64,000 nucleotides of DNA from Pontibacter liquoris (GTDB lineage Bacteria > Bacteroidota > Bacteroidia > Cytophagales > Hymenobacteraceae): contig NZ_JALEBG010000003.1 in NCBI RefSeq assembly GCF_022758235.1, forward strand, positions 248,001 through 312,000, given 5' to 3'. The notes under the pieces are model-generated. The model was not told where the DNA came from and made no database searches. It saw only the letters and a list, made by a program, of their open reading frames with translations. Position numbers and translations under genes: made by a program. Positions 36,918 to 45,897 of the stretch are shown here, piece after piece (the first letter of the stretch is position 1; the number at the start of each line of letters is the position of its first letter).

Positions 36918-37322
36918 ATGTCTTCTAAATCTATAAAATACTTGTTAGCCGCTGCCGCTGCAGTGCTTATCCTCTATTTCATCTACGACTCCTTTTCACA
37001 GCCGGGAGTAAGTGACCTTAAAGGCAATTTTAAGGAAGTGGCTATGTACCGCAATGAGAACAATACCGGTCCAATCGTGCGGGTGTATGCGGTTACGGTG
37101 GCGGATACTCTTTGGGACGAGATGCGGAAGTACGGCGATTACATGCCGCATACCAAGTATGGCAACACCAAAGTATACTTCTTCCTGCAGGGCAAACCGG
37201 CACCGCAGCAGGTTTTTGCCGGCCAGGAGAATTTTGATCCGCAGTATAGGGCCGGCACACTGGCGAGCTACGAGAAAGATGCCATGGGCCAGGTTGCCTT
37301 CCGCAAGCATCCTTTCCAATAG
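36918..37322 (+). CDS. Small membrane-anchored protein, unknown
   Basis: 134 residues from ATG 36918 (MSSKSIKYLLAAAAAVLILY), just after a consensus -7 element; the longer frame upstream runs through the mutB terminator and is rejected. One N-terminal helix, then a soluble domain with alternating strands: EVAMYRNENNTGPIVRVYAV, MRKYGDYMPHTKYGNTKVYF and FDPQYRAGTLASYEKDAMGQ. I do not recognise the family. It probably faces the periplasm. Confidence 0.75.
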   Translation: MSSKSIKYLLAAAAAVLILYFIYDSFSQPGVSDLKGNFKEVAMYRNENNTGPIVRVYAVTVADTLWDEMRKYGDYMPHTKYGNTKVYFFLQGKPAPQQVFAGQENFDPQYRAGTLASYEKDAMGQVAFRKHPFQ

Positions 37323-37382
37323 GCTGATCATCATTTTGCCGGCAGCTTGCGTATGCTCTAACAATATTAACCTCTTGTTCAG

Positions 37383-39017
37383 ATGCAGCAGCTACCGGTT
37401 CCCACATCGCTTCGCCACTTAACGTTTTGTCTTCTGTTCCTGCTACCCTTTACCTTTGCTGCCCCTCCCCTGCAGGCGCAGCAATTATACCAGCCCGAAA
37501 AAGACCTGGCCGAGCTCTTTGAGCAGGTGCAGCTGCAAGCTGTATTTCCCGATTCAAAAACCTTTCCGGACTGCATCCCTCTCTCGCCGGCCGCTGATAT
37601 CGTGCGGGCCTACCGGCAGGAGCGAAACACGCCCGGTTTCGACCTGACCACGTTTGTACTGGCCCACTTTCAGTTGCCCCCGCAGCCGGGCACCAACTTC
37701 ACTACCGATACTACCCAGTCGGTAACAGAGCATATTAAAGCGTTGTGGCCCGTGCTCACGCGCCGGCCGGGCGGCGAGGCAGGCTCGCTGATCCCCTTGC
37801 CCGATGCTTACGTGGTGCCAGGCGGTCGCTTCCGCGAGATCTATTACTGGGACAGTTATTTCACCATGCTGGGGCTGCAGCAGAGCGGCCAGACAGAACT
37901 GATCCAGCACATGGTGGATAATTTCACCTACCTGATCAATACCGCAGGCCATATTCCGAACGGCAACCGCACCTATTACCTCAGCCGCTCGCAGCCGCCT
38001 TTTTACGCGCTCATGCTGCGGGTACTGGCCCAGCAGAAGGGCGAAGCGGTGCTGCTAAAGTATGCGCCGGCTTTGCAGAAGGAGTATGCTTTCTGGATGG
38101 ACGGCGCCGCGCAACTCTCCGCCACCAATCCGGCCCACCGCCGCGTGGTGCGCCTGCCCGACGGCAGTATCCTGAACCGCTATTGGGACGATAGCCCCAC
38201 GCCACGGCCAGAGGCTTACAAGGAGGATGTGGCAACGGCCCGCCAGTCTGGCCGGGAGCCGGCGGAAGTATACCGGCACCTCCGGGCAGCGGCAGAATCT
38301 GGTTGGGATTTTAGCAGCCGCTGGTTTGCCGACGGGAAGAACCTGGCTACCATCCACACCACCGACATCATTCCCGTGGACCTGAACGCGCTGCTCTACC
38401 ACATGGAGATGACCCTGGCCCAAATGGCGAAACTAAAAGGCGATAAAGCGGCAGCCCATACGTTTAAGCAGAAAGCAAAAGCCCGTCGCAAAGCGCTGCT
38501 TGCCTATACCTGGCATGCCGGGGACGGCTTTTTCTACGACTATGATTTTGTAAAAGGCACCACCACGCAGGTGCCCTCGCTGGCTGCGGTGTACCCGCTC
38601 TTCTTCTGCATAGCCAAAAAGAAACAGGCCGCCGCTGTAGCGCATAAACTGGAAACCGACTTTCTGAAGCCCGGTGGTCTGCCCGCTACCCTGAACCAGA
38701 CCGGCCAGCAGTGGGATGCTCCCAATGGCTGGGCGCCGCTGCAGTGGATGAGCGTACAGGCACTTCGCAATTACAAGTATAACGACCTTGCCCGCACGAT
38801 CGCCCAAAACTGGGCAGGCCAGAACATAGCCGTTTACCGGCAGACGGGCAAGCTGGTAGAGAAGTATAACGTAGCGACCCTGCACCTGGAAGGTGGCGGG
38901 GGCGAATATCCTAACCAGGATGGCTTTGGCTGGACCAACGGCGTGCTGCTCAAACTCCTTTCACTATACCCGGACCTGCAGAAAACACAGCCACAACAGG
39001 CCGAGGTGCCGCAGTAG
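37383..39017 (+). CDS. treA: Periplasmic trehalase (GH37)
   Basis: A 544-residue GH37 trehalase with a signal peptide (LLFLLPFTFAAPPLQAQ). Signature 1 is PGGRFREIYYWDSYFTMLGL and signature 2 is QWDAPNGWAPLQWM. The catalytic Asp lies in ESGWDFSSRWF and the catalytic Glu in LVEKYNV. A glycine-rich GGGGEYPNQDGFGWTNGV motif ends the barrel. It splits trehalose into two glucoses in the periplasm. Normal length; monocistronic. Confidence 0.95.
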   Translation: MQQLPVPTSLRHLTFCLLFLLPFTFAAPPLQAQQLYQPEKDLAELFEQVQLQAVFPDSKTFPDCIPLSPAADIVRAYRQERNTPGFDLTTFVLAHFQLPPQPGTNFTTDTTQSVTEHIKALWPVLTRRPGGEAGSLIPLPDAYVVPGGRFREIYYWDSYFTMLGLQQSGQTELIQHMVDNFTYLINTAGHIPNGNRTYYLSRSQPPFYALMLRVLAQQKGEAVLLKYAPALQKEYAFWMDGAAQLSATNPAHRRVVRLPDGSILNRYWDDSPTPRPEAYKEDVATARQSGREPAEVYRHLRAAAESGWDFSSRWFADGKNLATIHTTDIIPVDLNALLYHMEMTLAQMAKLKGDKAAAHTFKQKAKARRKALLAYTWHAGDGFFYDYDFVKGTTTQVPSLAAVYPLFFCIAKKKQAAAVAHKLETDFLKPGGLPATLNQTGQQWDAPNGWAPLQWMSVQALRNYKYNDLARTIAQNWAGQNIAVYRQTGKLVEKYNVATLHLEGGGGEYPNQDGFGWTNGVLLKLLSLYPDLQKTQPQQAEVPQ

Positions 39018-39170
39018 CAGGCAACCATGGGTACAGCTTGCCCCAGTAAAAGCATCCCGGCCGGAATAACCCGGATATAGCAGGCATGAGTGCAGCACCT
39101 TACCGGCTATTTTCCTGCGCAAATCTGGCACTAGGTTTGCAACTCCTTCGTTTAAGAAGAAAGAGCAACT

Positions 39171-40322
39171 ATGAGCAGGATTCATTACATCGCTACAGTC
39201 GTTATACTTTGCCTGGGCAGCTTTGCAGCTTTTGCACAAGGCGAAACCGCCAACTGGTATTTCGGCAAGAATGCAGGCATCACATTTAAAGGCGATACCG
39301 CTGTAGCACTTACCAACGGCCGCCTGACCACCGAAGAAGGCAGCGCCACCCTATCCGACAAAAACGGCAACCTGGTCCTTTACACCAATGGCATTACCGT
39401 CTGGAACCGTAACCACCGTGTTATGCCCAACGGCAATGGGCTGATGGGTGGCAAGTCGTCCACGCAATCGGCGCTTATACTTCCCAAGCCCGGCTCCGAC
39501 AGTACGTACTACATTTTCACGACCGATATCCAGGCCCAGTCGAATGGGTTGCGCTACAGCATTGTGGACATGCGCAAGGATGGCGGTAACGGGGATGTGA
39601 TCTCCCGGAACATGTTTATGGTGGCTCCTACTACCGAAAAGCTAACCGCCGTGCGCCACAGCAATGGCCGCGACTGGTGGGTGCTGGCTCACCGCTGGAA
39701 CAGCAATGCCTACATGGCTTTTCTTTTATCGGGAGAGGGAGTGAGTGTAGAGCCGGTGCTGAGCAATGTGGGCACTGTGCATGGCGGGCCAAACCAGAAG
39801 GCAATTGGCTACCTGGTACCCTCGCCCGATGGCAACCGCCTGGCAGCCGCCCTCTGGAACGACAAGAGCAACTTTGAAGTGCTGGATTTTAACCGGACTA
39901 CCGGTGAAGTAAGCAACCCGGTGTTGCTCAAAGGCTATACCGAGGCGTATGGCGTGGCTTTCTCGCCGGATGGCAGCAAACTGTACGGCACCACTAACAA
40001 CGGCAAAATGGGCAAAGGCCAGATCGTGCAGTTCGACCTGCGGGCCAGCAATGCCGATGCCATCGCAAAATCGGCGGTGGTGGTGGCCACCTCAGGCAGC
40101 CCTACGCTGGGAGCACTGTTACTTGGCCCGGACGGCAAGATCTATGTGGCCCGCAAAGACAATTATTTCCTGGGCGTGATCGAGCACCCTAATCAGAAAG
40201 GCACTGCCAGCAAGTATACGGATAACGGTTTCCGGCTTGCCGGGCGCAAAAGCGACCTCGGCCTTCCTAACTTTGCGCAGGGCATCCGGTCCGGCACCAG
40301 CTTTAGAACAACCAGCCGATAA
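39171..40322 (+). CDS. Exported beta-propeller protein with NWYFGKNAGITF opening
   Basis: A 383-residue exported protein (signal MSRIHYIATVVILCLGSFAA). The mature start NWYFGKNAGITF and LYTNGITVWNRNHRVM are the wording of the N-terminal propeller of large gliding-motility/type IX secreted proteins. Later blades read LVPSPDGNRLAAALW, FSPDGSKLYGTTN and LLGPDGKIYVARKD. Unlike those proteins it stops after the propeller, with no C-terminal sorting domain. It is probably a free periplasmic or surface propeller; ligand unknown. Confidence 0.8.
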   Translation: MSRIHYIATVVILCLGSFAAFAQGETANWYFGKNAGITFKGDTAVALTNGRLTTEEGSATLSDKNGNLVLYTNGITVWNRNHRVMPNGNGLMGGKSSTQSALILPKPGSDSTYYIFTTDIQAQSNGLRYSIVDMRKDGGNGDVISRNMFMVAPTTEKLTAVRHSNGRDWWVLAHRWNSNAYMAFLLSGEGVSVEPVLSNVGTVHGGPNQKAIGYLVPSPDGNRLAAALWNDKSNFEVLDFNRTTGEVSNPVLLKGYTEAYGVAFSPDGSKLYGTTNNGKMGKGQIVQFDLRASNADAIAKSAVVVATSGSPTLGALLLGPDGKIYVARKDNYFLGVIEHPNQKGTASKYTDNGFRLAGRKSDLGLPNFAQGIRSGTSFRTTSR

Positions 40323-40333
40323 GCTCAGAAACA

Positions 40334-40379
40334 TAAAAGCAGCGCGCCAGCCCCTAACAAGGCTGGCGCGCTGCTTTTA
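40334..40379. terminator. Bidirectional terminator
   Basis: A perfect 19-bp stem (40334-40352 with 40361-40379) around loop cctaacaa, between two convergent genes. A and T runs lie at the stem ends. Confidence 0.9.
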
Positions 40380-40403
40380 ATCATATCTTCGTAAACAGGG
40401 CTG

Positions 40404-41801
40404 CTACAGAATGTGCGGCTTGCCTATCTTAAAGCGCAGAAAGCCCATCGCGGTGGTAATGCCCGGGTTGGATCTGGTGAAAGGTGCCGTGATATCGCGG
40501 GTGCTGATGCCAAACTCGTACACTGGTGTTACAATAGCAAAGCCAATGGGCAGGTTTACTTTATCACCGGCGCCGGAAGAAACGCCGGTACTCAGACGGA
40601 TGAACGGGATCGGCATCACGTCCACTCCCAGCCCTACAAAATCCTGGGTGATGTTGCCCGGCGCATTATTCAATGGGTGCACATAATCTACGCCTACTTC
40701 TACTATCTTACCCAGCTTTACGCCCACGCCGGCACGTAGTTTAGTAGGCAGGCTGGTTGTGAGCTCGTTTACCGGTGTAAACACAATGGCACTGTCCACA
40801 ATGGTTTTCATCACATCAGCAGCATCCTCAAAGCTATACTCCTGCGCCCGTTCCGGGTTGTTGGGCAGCTTAAATCCTTTGTCTTCGCCCTGCAACAGGT
40901 TTTGGGTCCAGCTCATTTTGCCCATATCCGTTACCGATACGCCTACCTTCACGATCTTCACGATCTCAGCCGATAAACCGGCATCAAAGCCATGGCCTTT
41001 GCCCACGGGGCTCAGCAAGCCATCGGGGTCTTTGTAGTTGAAGTCGGGATTGTCCAGGTAACCCTCATAATCCCAGTCCAGGATGGGCGAAGAGGCCCGG
41101 TACGCATTTACCTTGCCGCTGTGCGCACTAAACTCATAGAGCGCCAGCCCCTGCAGGTATTTATACCCGGCGCCCCCGTAAATATTTAAGAGCGGCAGGT
41201 CGATGATCTTTCTTCCATAGGCCACATTCCATTCGTTCACCCACGAGGCCTTTACTTCCGTGCCTTCAAAAAGCTGCGATACAAACACGGTCTCGTCCGG
41301 CTGGAACTGGTCGTATACTTCGGCGTCGTTTCCTAAGAAAACCAGCTCGGCAAAATTTTTATTAAATGCCACATGCGTGAGCATCCGCTGCCGGTTGCTA
41401 AAGGCAAATCCCCCGATCTTGGGCAGGTTTACCGAAATGGCGAACGTATTCAGGTCGGCACCGGCATTCAGCACGTTGTCGCTGGTAAACGCACGAGCCA
41501 TGTTGCGGCGGTCTTCTAAGGTCAGGTCCTCATACCCTGAAAGCGCCGTAAACTTGCGGAACGTATCTTTGGTAAGAGCCTGTGTACTTGCCCCGATGCC
41601 ACCCTCCAGTACGGTGAAGGCCACTAGCGAGGTGCTGCGGCCCAGGTTTGCCGGGTTTACGCCCAAGGCCTGGTAATCGTGCACAAAGGTGTTCATAACG
41701 CCACCGCGACCCACAGCCGAGAAGCTGCTGAATTCGGTTTGTGCCCATGCGCTTGCCTGCGCAACCAGCAAGGCGGCCGCTAACAGAAACGTCTTTTTCA
41801 T
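40404..41801 (-). CDS. DUF5723 outer-membrane barrel protein
   Basis: 465 residues from the ATG at 41799-41801 (MKKTFLLAAALLVAQASAWA, signal peptide); a 90-codon frame upstream is rejected. The mature part has FVHDYQALGVNPANLGRSTS, the PorV/FadL-like NPANL motif, then a beta-rich barrel ending ...TAMGFLRFKIGKPHIL. The pattern matches DUF5723 proteins, common in Bacteroidota outer membranes. Function unknown. Confidence 0.8.
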   Translation of the reverse strand: MKKTFLLAAALLVAQASAWAQTEFSSFSAVGRGGVMNTFVHDYQALGVNPANLGRSTSLVAFTVLEGGIGASTQALTKDTFRKFTALSGYEDLTLEDRRNMARAFTSDNVLNAGADLNTFAISVNLPKIGGFAFSNRQRMLTHVAFNKNFAELVFLGNDAEVYDQFQPDETVFVSQLFEGTEVKASWVNEWNVAYGRKIIDLPLLNIYGGAGYKYLQGLALYEFSAHSGKVNAYRASSPILDWDYEGYLDNPDFNYKDPDGLLSPVGKGHGFDAGLSAEIVKIVKVGVSVTDMGKMSWTQNLLQGEDKGFKLPNNPERAQEYSFEDAADVMKTIVDSAIVFTPVNELTTSLPTKLRAGVGVKLGKIVEVGVDYVHPLNNAPGNITQDFVGLGVDVMPIPFIRLSTGVSSGAGDKVNLPIGFAIVTPVYEFGISTRDITAPFTRSNPGITTAMGFLRFKIGKPHIL

Positions 41802-42023
41802 AAAGCTAAAATTGTCGTAAAAGGTTGTTACCTGGCTTGTGTGCGGGTTGCCAGCGGCTATCAGGCACATCGCTCTAACCATCAGGCAATTGCTCCGCGT
41901 ATATTTTAGTGCAATTTCTGTTTTTTTGATGAGACCAGCTATATTAGAGTATACTTTTATAGTAAAAATAATATACTTAAAAGTCCTGCCTTCGCCTTTA
42001 TAGGTGGGATAGCGTAGAAACTT

Positions 42024-42031
42024 TACCTTTG
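42024..42031 (+). promoter_or_regulatory. Promoter -7 element TACCTTTG
   Basis: A TAnnTTTG match 32 bases before the meaB TTG start. Confidence 0.55.
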
Positions 42032-42063
42032 CAGGCGTACCTGTTCCACTAAAAGCCCCGATT

Positions 42064-43044
42064 TTGGCCAAACGATTATCTCCTGAAGTTTATGTGCAAG
42101 GCATCCTGGCCGGAGACCGTGTTACGCTCAGCCGGGCCATAACGCTGGTAGAAAGCAGGCTGCCTGCCGACCAGGAACTGGCGCAACAGGTCATAAACCA
42201 GGTGCTGCCGCATGCCGGCAACGCGGTGCGCATTGGCATTACGGGCGTGCCAGGCGTAGGAAAAAGCACCTTTATTGAAGCATTTGGCAGTTACCTGATC
42301 CGGGAGCAGGGCAAAAAGCTGGCGGTGCTGGCCATTGACCCGACCAGCCAGCGCACCGGCGGCAGTATACTCGGTGATAAGACCCGCATGGAATCGCTCT
42401 CAGTTAACCCGCAGGCCTTTATTCGCCCCTCTCCGGCCGGCAAATCGCTGGGCGGCGTTACCCGCAGCACCCGCGAAACCATTATCCTTTGCGAAGCGGC
42501 CGGCTTTGATGCCATTATAGTGGAAACAGTTGGGGTGGGCCAATCCGAAACGGCCGTGCATGCCATGGTCGATTTTTTCCTGCTGCTGATGCTGGCCGGC
42601 GCCGGCGACGAACTGCAGGGCATTAAACGCGGCATCATGGAAATGGCCGATGCCATCGCCATCACCAAAGCGGACGAGCACAATGTGTTGAAAGCAAAAG
42701 CTGCCCGGGTAGAGTACCAGAATGCGCTGCACCTGTATCCGCCCACCGCCTCGGGCTGGATACCTAAAGTAAGCACCTGCTCAGCCCTGCAGCTAACAGG
42801 CCTGGACACGATTTGGCAAAACATAACGGAGTACCTGCAACTTACCCGGGCAAACGGCTACTTTGAGCAGAAGCGCCGCCACCAGAACCTGCAATGGCTG
42901 TATGAAGCGATCCGGCAGAGCCTGGAAGATAATTTTTACGCCCGCCCGCAGGTCCAGGCACAGCTGCCGGCCATGGCCCAGGCTGTAAAAGATGGGGAAA
43001 AATCGGCTTTCGCCGCTGCAACGGAATTGCTGAAGTTGGGATAA
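42064..43044 (+). CDS. meaB: Methylmalonyl-CoA mutase-associated GTPase MeaB
   Basis: 326 residues. The start is a TTG codon (protein MAKRLSPEVYVQGILAGDRV); no ATG fits the expected N-terminus. The P-loop GVPGVGKSTFIEA, switch-like IDPTSQRTGGSILGDKTRM, VETVGVGQSET and the guanine motif ITKADEHN are all present. MeaB/ArgK GTPases protect the mutase and gate cobalamin loading. The mutase genes are 5-10 kb upstream on the same strand, separated by trehalase and unrelated genes. Confidence 0.95.
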   Translation: MAKRLSPEVYVQGILAGDRVTLSRAITLVESRLPADQELAQQVINQVLPHAGNAVRIGITGVPGVGKSTFIEAFGSYLIREQGKKLAVLAIDPTSQRTGGSILGDKTRMESLSVNPQAFIRPSPAGKSLGGVTRSTRETIILCEAAGFDAIIVETVGVGQSETAVHAMVDFFLLLMLAGAGDELQGIKRGIMEMADAIAITKADEHNVLKAKAARVEYQNALHLYPPTASGWIPKVSTCSALQLTGLDTIWQNITEYLQLTRANGYFEQKRRHQNLQWLYEAIRQSLEDNFYARPQVQAQLPAMAQAVKDGEKSAFAAATELLKLG

Positions 43045-43321
43045 GTTTTAGGGTTTTCTATTGTGCAGGTGCTTTCGGAGTACCGGGTTCATCTGCCCTG
43101 TTCCTCCTTATTTAAAGAGGGGAGCCTGTTGTTGCTGCGGGTAAAGTATAAGCACTGTTGTTCTGGCTTCATCAGCTTGCTGACAAGATCCTTTCAGGAT
43201 GACAGAATAGGAAAGAGGGCTGTTTTACCAGGGACAAGTATAAGCATCATAGTTTAGGTGAGAACATCCCCCTACCCCCTTCAAAGGGGGACTTGGTTCA
43301 AGTTGCATAGTAAAGGACAGA

Positions 43322-43459
43322 AGCTATCGAATAGATCCCAGTCCTTGGGTTGAGCGCCTCGAGAGTTTCCGGTGCCGCGGGAGCGGCAGCCGTTAGGCAG
43401 GAAACGAAAGCAGCGCGATGCCAAAGGACGAGCCCCCGCGGGCTTGGAGCGCTCCAAAG
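43322..43459. repeat. Structured multi-hairpin element, copy 2
   Basis: 138 bp, homologous to 30541-30680. Pairings: GTCCTT (43341-43346) with AAGGAC (43424-43429); GTTTCC (43365-43370) with GGAAAC (43400-43405) enclosing hairpins TGCCGC-ggga-GCGGCA (43373-43388) and GCC-gtta-GGC (43389-43398). It ends in the palindrome TTGGAGCGCTCCAA (43444-43457). Helices are kept although loops and several paired bases differ from copy 1. Confidence 0.65.
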
Positions 43460-43584
43460 TATAAGATGAAACAAGGCAAGTATAAAACTGAGAATCAATC
43501 AGAGGCTAAGGAGTATAGCAAGTATACAACAGGACCGAACGGCAATTAGCAAGGATAGCCATTTGAAGTATAGCGTAGAGTATA
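43457..43584 (+). repeat. Dense cluster of AAGTATA words, copy 2
   Basis: Four AAGTATA (43457, 43478, 43520, 43566) and two GAGTATA (43511, 43578), all in one orientation, in 128 bp directly after structured element copy 2. Confidence 0.85.
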
Positions 43585-43642
43585 AAACAAAAACAGCTGA
43601 TCCTTTTCAGAACCAGCTGCTCAATAATCAATAAGAAATCTT

Positions 43643-43999
43643 TTACCTTGCTTCTTCCAGCGTAACCTTGGCCCACTTGCAGATGCCTCCGAGCGGCGGG
43701 TTATACTTATACACGCTCACCTTTACCGACTGCACAAACGGAAACCGCTCATATACTTTATCGATAATTCGGTGGCCCAGGTGCTCGAGCAGGCGGGCGG
43801 GCAGCTTCATTTCTTCCAGCACCAACGCATACAACACTTCGTAGTTTACGGTCTGGTGCAGGTCGTCGGAGGCGGCGGCATGGCGCAGGTCCGTGTCAAT
43901 GTGCAGGTCGATGCCATACTTGTTGCCGATCTTCTGCTCTTCGTCGTAGTACCCATGGAAAGCAAAGAACTCCATGCCTTCCAGTGCGATCTGCCCCAT
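43643..43999 (-). CDS. folB: Dihydroneopterin aldolase
   Basis: A 118-residue FolB. It begins MGQIALEGMEFFAFHGYYDE (active-site Tyr/Glu region of the family) and carries LLEHLGHRIIDKVYERFP and VSVYKYNPPLGG with the catalytic Lys. It converts dihydroneopterin to hydroxymethyl-dihydropterin in folate synthesis. It starts 6 bp after the DivIVA-domain gene, so it is the last gene of a WD40-divIVA-folB transcript. folE lies at 62.8 kb. Confidence 0.93.
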   Translation of the reverse strand: MGQIALEGMEFFAFHGYYDEEQKIGNKYGIDLHIDTDLRHAAASDDLHQTVNYEVLYALVLEEMKLPARLLEHLGHRIIDKVYERFPFVQSVKVSVYKYNPPLGGICKWAKVTLEEAR

Positions 44000-44005
44000 C
44001 GTACC

Positions 44006-44971
44006 TTAGCCGATCTCGTCGAAGAAAGAACCGGAACCCTGCTTAACAGTAGCCCCATTGGCGTAGTTGCGCGAAGGCTCGGTTAAAGGCCGTTCAATTT
44101 CCGGCTTGTCCGGAGTTACAGGCTGGATGTCCGGAATGGGCTTCTCGATATCAGGCGCCGGCACGCGGCCGGGGTAATCAGGTTGCGGCTGCTCAATTTC
44201 AGGAGCTGGAATGTTCGGCACCGAAGGCTCTGCCGGGCTGGGTACTTCGGGGTGCGGCTGGCCTATGCCCGGGTCGCCGGGGGTAAAGGCGCTCGTATCC
44301 CGCAGCACCACCGGCGCATTGGCAGCCGTGGAAACGGGTAACTCGTATGGTTTGCTTTCTTGTGGTGCGCTCATATCTTTCAAGGTTTTTAACAGCTCGG
44401 GGTTCTCTACGGTTACACCCGCCGCTCTTGAAACAATACTGGCTACACCTGTTTTTGGTTTTGCCTTCGTTCTTTCGGCCTTCTCCAGGGCCTCGTTTGC
44501 CAGGTTCTTCAGGTCGCGCACCAGGGTATCGAGGTAGCCCTCCAGGCGCTGGTGATCCTGCTCCAGGGCGCGTACTTCCTGCTGCATCTCGCTCACCATT
44601 TTTTCCGACTCTTTGCGGGCATCCTCCAGCACCTGCCGGGCCTGGTTGCGGGCCTGGTTCAGCAGTTCGTTTGCCTTTAATTCCGCTTCGCGGGCCTGCA
44701 GCTCGGCCGATTTGGTGGCCTGCTCCATAATGCTGTTCCCGGTGTCTTCGGCGGTTTTCAGGGTTTTATAAAGCGACGACTCCACCTCGCGCAATTTCTG
44801 CGTTTCGCGATGCGAGGCATCCAGTTTCATGCGCAGATCCTTGTTCTCGTCCAGCAGCTTTTCCCACTGTTGCGAGAGGGTGAGCAAAAACGCATTTACC
44901 TCCTCTTTGTCTAATCCCCTGAATGCTTTCTCAAACGTTTTTTGCCTGATCTCTAATGGTGTAATCTTCAT
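44006..44971 (-). CDS. DivIVA-domain coiled-coil protein
   Basis: A 321-residue protein starting MKITPLEIRQKTFEKAFRGL followed by DKEEVNAFLLTLSQQWEKLL, the DivIVA membrane-binding N-domain. A long coiled coil covers ~40-170. The tail is Pro/Glu rich with near-repeats of the type PxIEKPxPDI or PEIEQPQPDY, probably disordered. DivIVA proteins mark curved membranes at poles and septa. The start overlaps the WD40 gene stop by 4 bases (ATGA), a translational-coupling signature. Confidence 0.9.
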   Translation of the reverse strand: MKITPLEIRQKTFEKAFRGLDKEEVNAFLLTLSQQWEKLLDENKDLRMKLDASHRETQKLREVESSLYKTLKTAEDTGNSIMEQATKSAELQAREAELKANELLNQARNQARQVLEDARKESEKMVSEMQQEVRALEQDHQRLEGYLDTLVRDLKNLANEALEKAERTKAKPKTGVASIVSRAAGVTVENPELLKTLKDMSAPQESKPYELPVSTAANAPVVLRDTSAFTPGDPGIGQPHPEVPSPAEPSVPNIPAPEIEQPQPDYPGRVPAPDIEKPIPDIQPVTPDKPEIERPLTEPSRNYANGATVKQGSGSFFDEIG

Positions 44972-45897
44972 AAACTAACCTTTATAATGTCCCAAACCGA
45001 AATGGTGCGGTCGTCGCTACACGAAACTAACTGATTCTGGTGAGCCGACCAAAATAATTTATTCACAGAAGTGCCATGTCCGGCATGGCGTACTTTGTCG
45101 ATCACTTTCAGCAACTTAAAGGTAGCCGCATCCCATACCTTGATGGATTTGTCCATGCTGCAGGTAGCAAAATAGCGGCCATCGGGGCTGTAACTGATGT
45201 GGTTGATGGTATACATGTGCGCGATCTGGTAGCCGCGCGCGCTATACTTTTCCGCCACGTTCCATACCCACAGGTGGGCATCGCGGCCAGCCGTGAGCAA
45301 CAGCGTACTATCGGGCGAGTAGGCTACCGTGAACACCGAATTGGTATGTGCTTCCAGGGTATGCTTCACGTCCATACTTGCCGCATCAAACACGCGCACC
45401 GTGTTATCGCTGAAGCCGGCGGCCAGCTCACCGGTTACCGGGTTATAGGCCAGACTGCGGGCACTCTGGTCTGTTTTGCGCACAATGGTCTGCAACTCAA
45501 ACGTCTGCCCGTCGAGCACACAGATACCGCCATTGCCCAGGGCCACATACACTTTATCCTGCTCCGAAGTATAAACGATATCAAAAATAGCCACCTTGGG
45601 CAGCGCCACCGATTTGAGAACCTGTTTGCTTGTCAGGTCCACGACCTGCAGTCCTTCCTGGTTTTGGCCTATGAGCAACAGGTTGCGCTCCGGCACATAG
45701 CAGAGCGCGTAAACCGAAGCGCTGACCCGCGCCACTAGTTCGCCATGCTCCGGGTTGTTCAAGTCCCAGGCGGCCACCATGCCGTCGCCGCCGGCCGAGT
45801 AAAATATATTTTCTGCCCCGGCCTGCGCCAGCGTATACACGCAGTCGCGGTGGCCGGTAAGGGTAGCTAGTTTCTGTACTTGTAGGTTGCTGGCCAT
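44968..45897 (-). CDS. WD40-repeat protein
   Basis: A 309-residue protein made of about seven WD40 blades: LATLTGHRDCVYTLAQAGAE, GDGMVAAWDL, FSDNTVRVFDA, TAGRDAHLWVWNV, ATCSMDKSIKVWDA and VSCSDDRTISVWDI. No signal peptide, so it is cytoplasmic. It is the first gene of a three-gene operon with the DivIVA-domain protein and folB; it probably acts as a protein scaffold with the DivIVA partner (inference). Confidence 0.92.
   Translation of the reverse strand: MASNLQVQKLATLTGHRDCVYTLAQAGAENIFYSAGGDGMVAAWDLNNPEHGELVARVSASVYALCYVPERNLLLIGQNQEGLQVVDLTSKQVLKSVALPKVAIFDIVYTSEQDKVYVALGNGGICVLDGQTFELQTIVRKTDQSARSLAYNPVTGELAAGFSDNTVRVFDAASMDVKHTLEAHTNSVFTVAYSPDSTLLLTAGRDAHLWVWNVAEKYSARGYQIAHMYTINHISYSPDGRYFATCSMDKSIKVWDAATFKLLKVIDKVRHAGHGTSVNKLFWSAHQNQLVSCSDDRTISVWDIIKVSL

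Larger units (their letters stand above)
43045..43642. repeat. 598-bp composite intergenic repeat block, second copy
   Basis: No gene supported. Same module order as 30.1-30.99 kb: a GGGAGCCTGT module near 43115-43130, a CAAGATCCTTTCAGGATGAC hairpin core at 43184-43203, the 34-bp identical segment 43261-43294, the structured element 43322-43459 and an AAGTATA cluster 43457-43584. Confidence 0.8.

Noticed and set aside
39195..39203. TATACTTTG as a promoter -7 element
   Set aside because: The consensus TAnnTTTG needs two bases between TA and TTTG; in TATACTTTG the spacing is one or three. The word's spread inside genes also argues against it being a promoter.
41802..42071. A 90-codon upstream extension of the DUF5723 gene
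   Set aside because: It crosses the meaB promoter region and would hide the clear signal peptide starting MKKTFLLAAALL.
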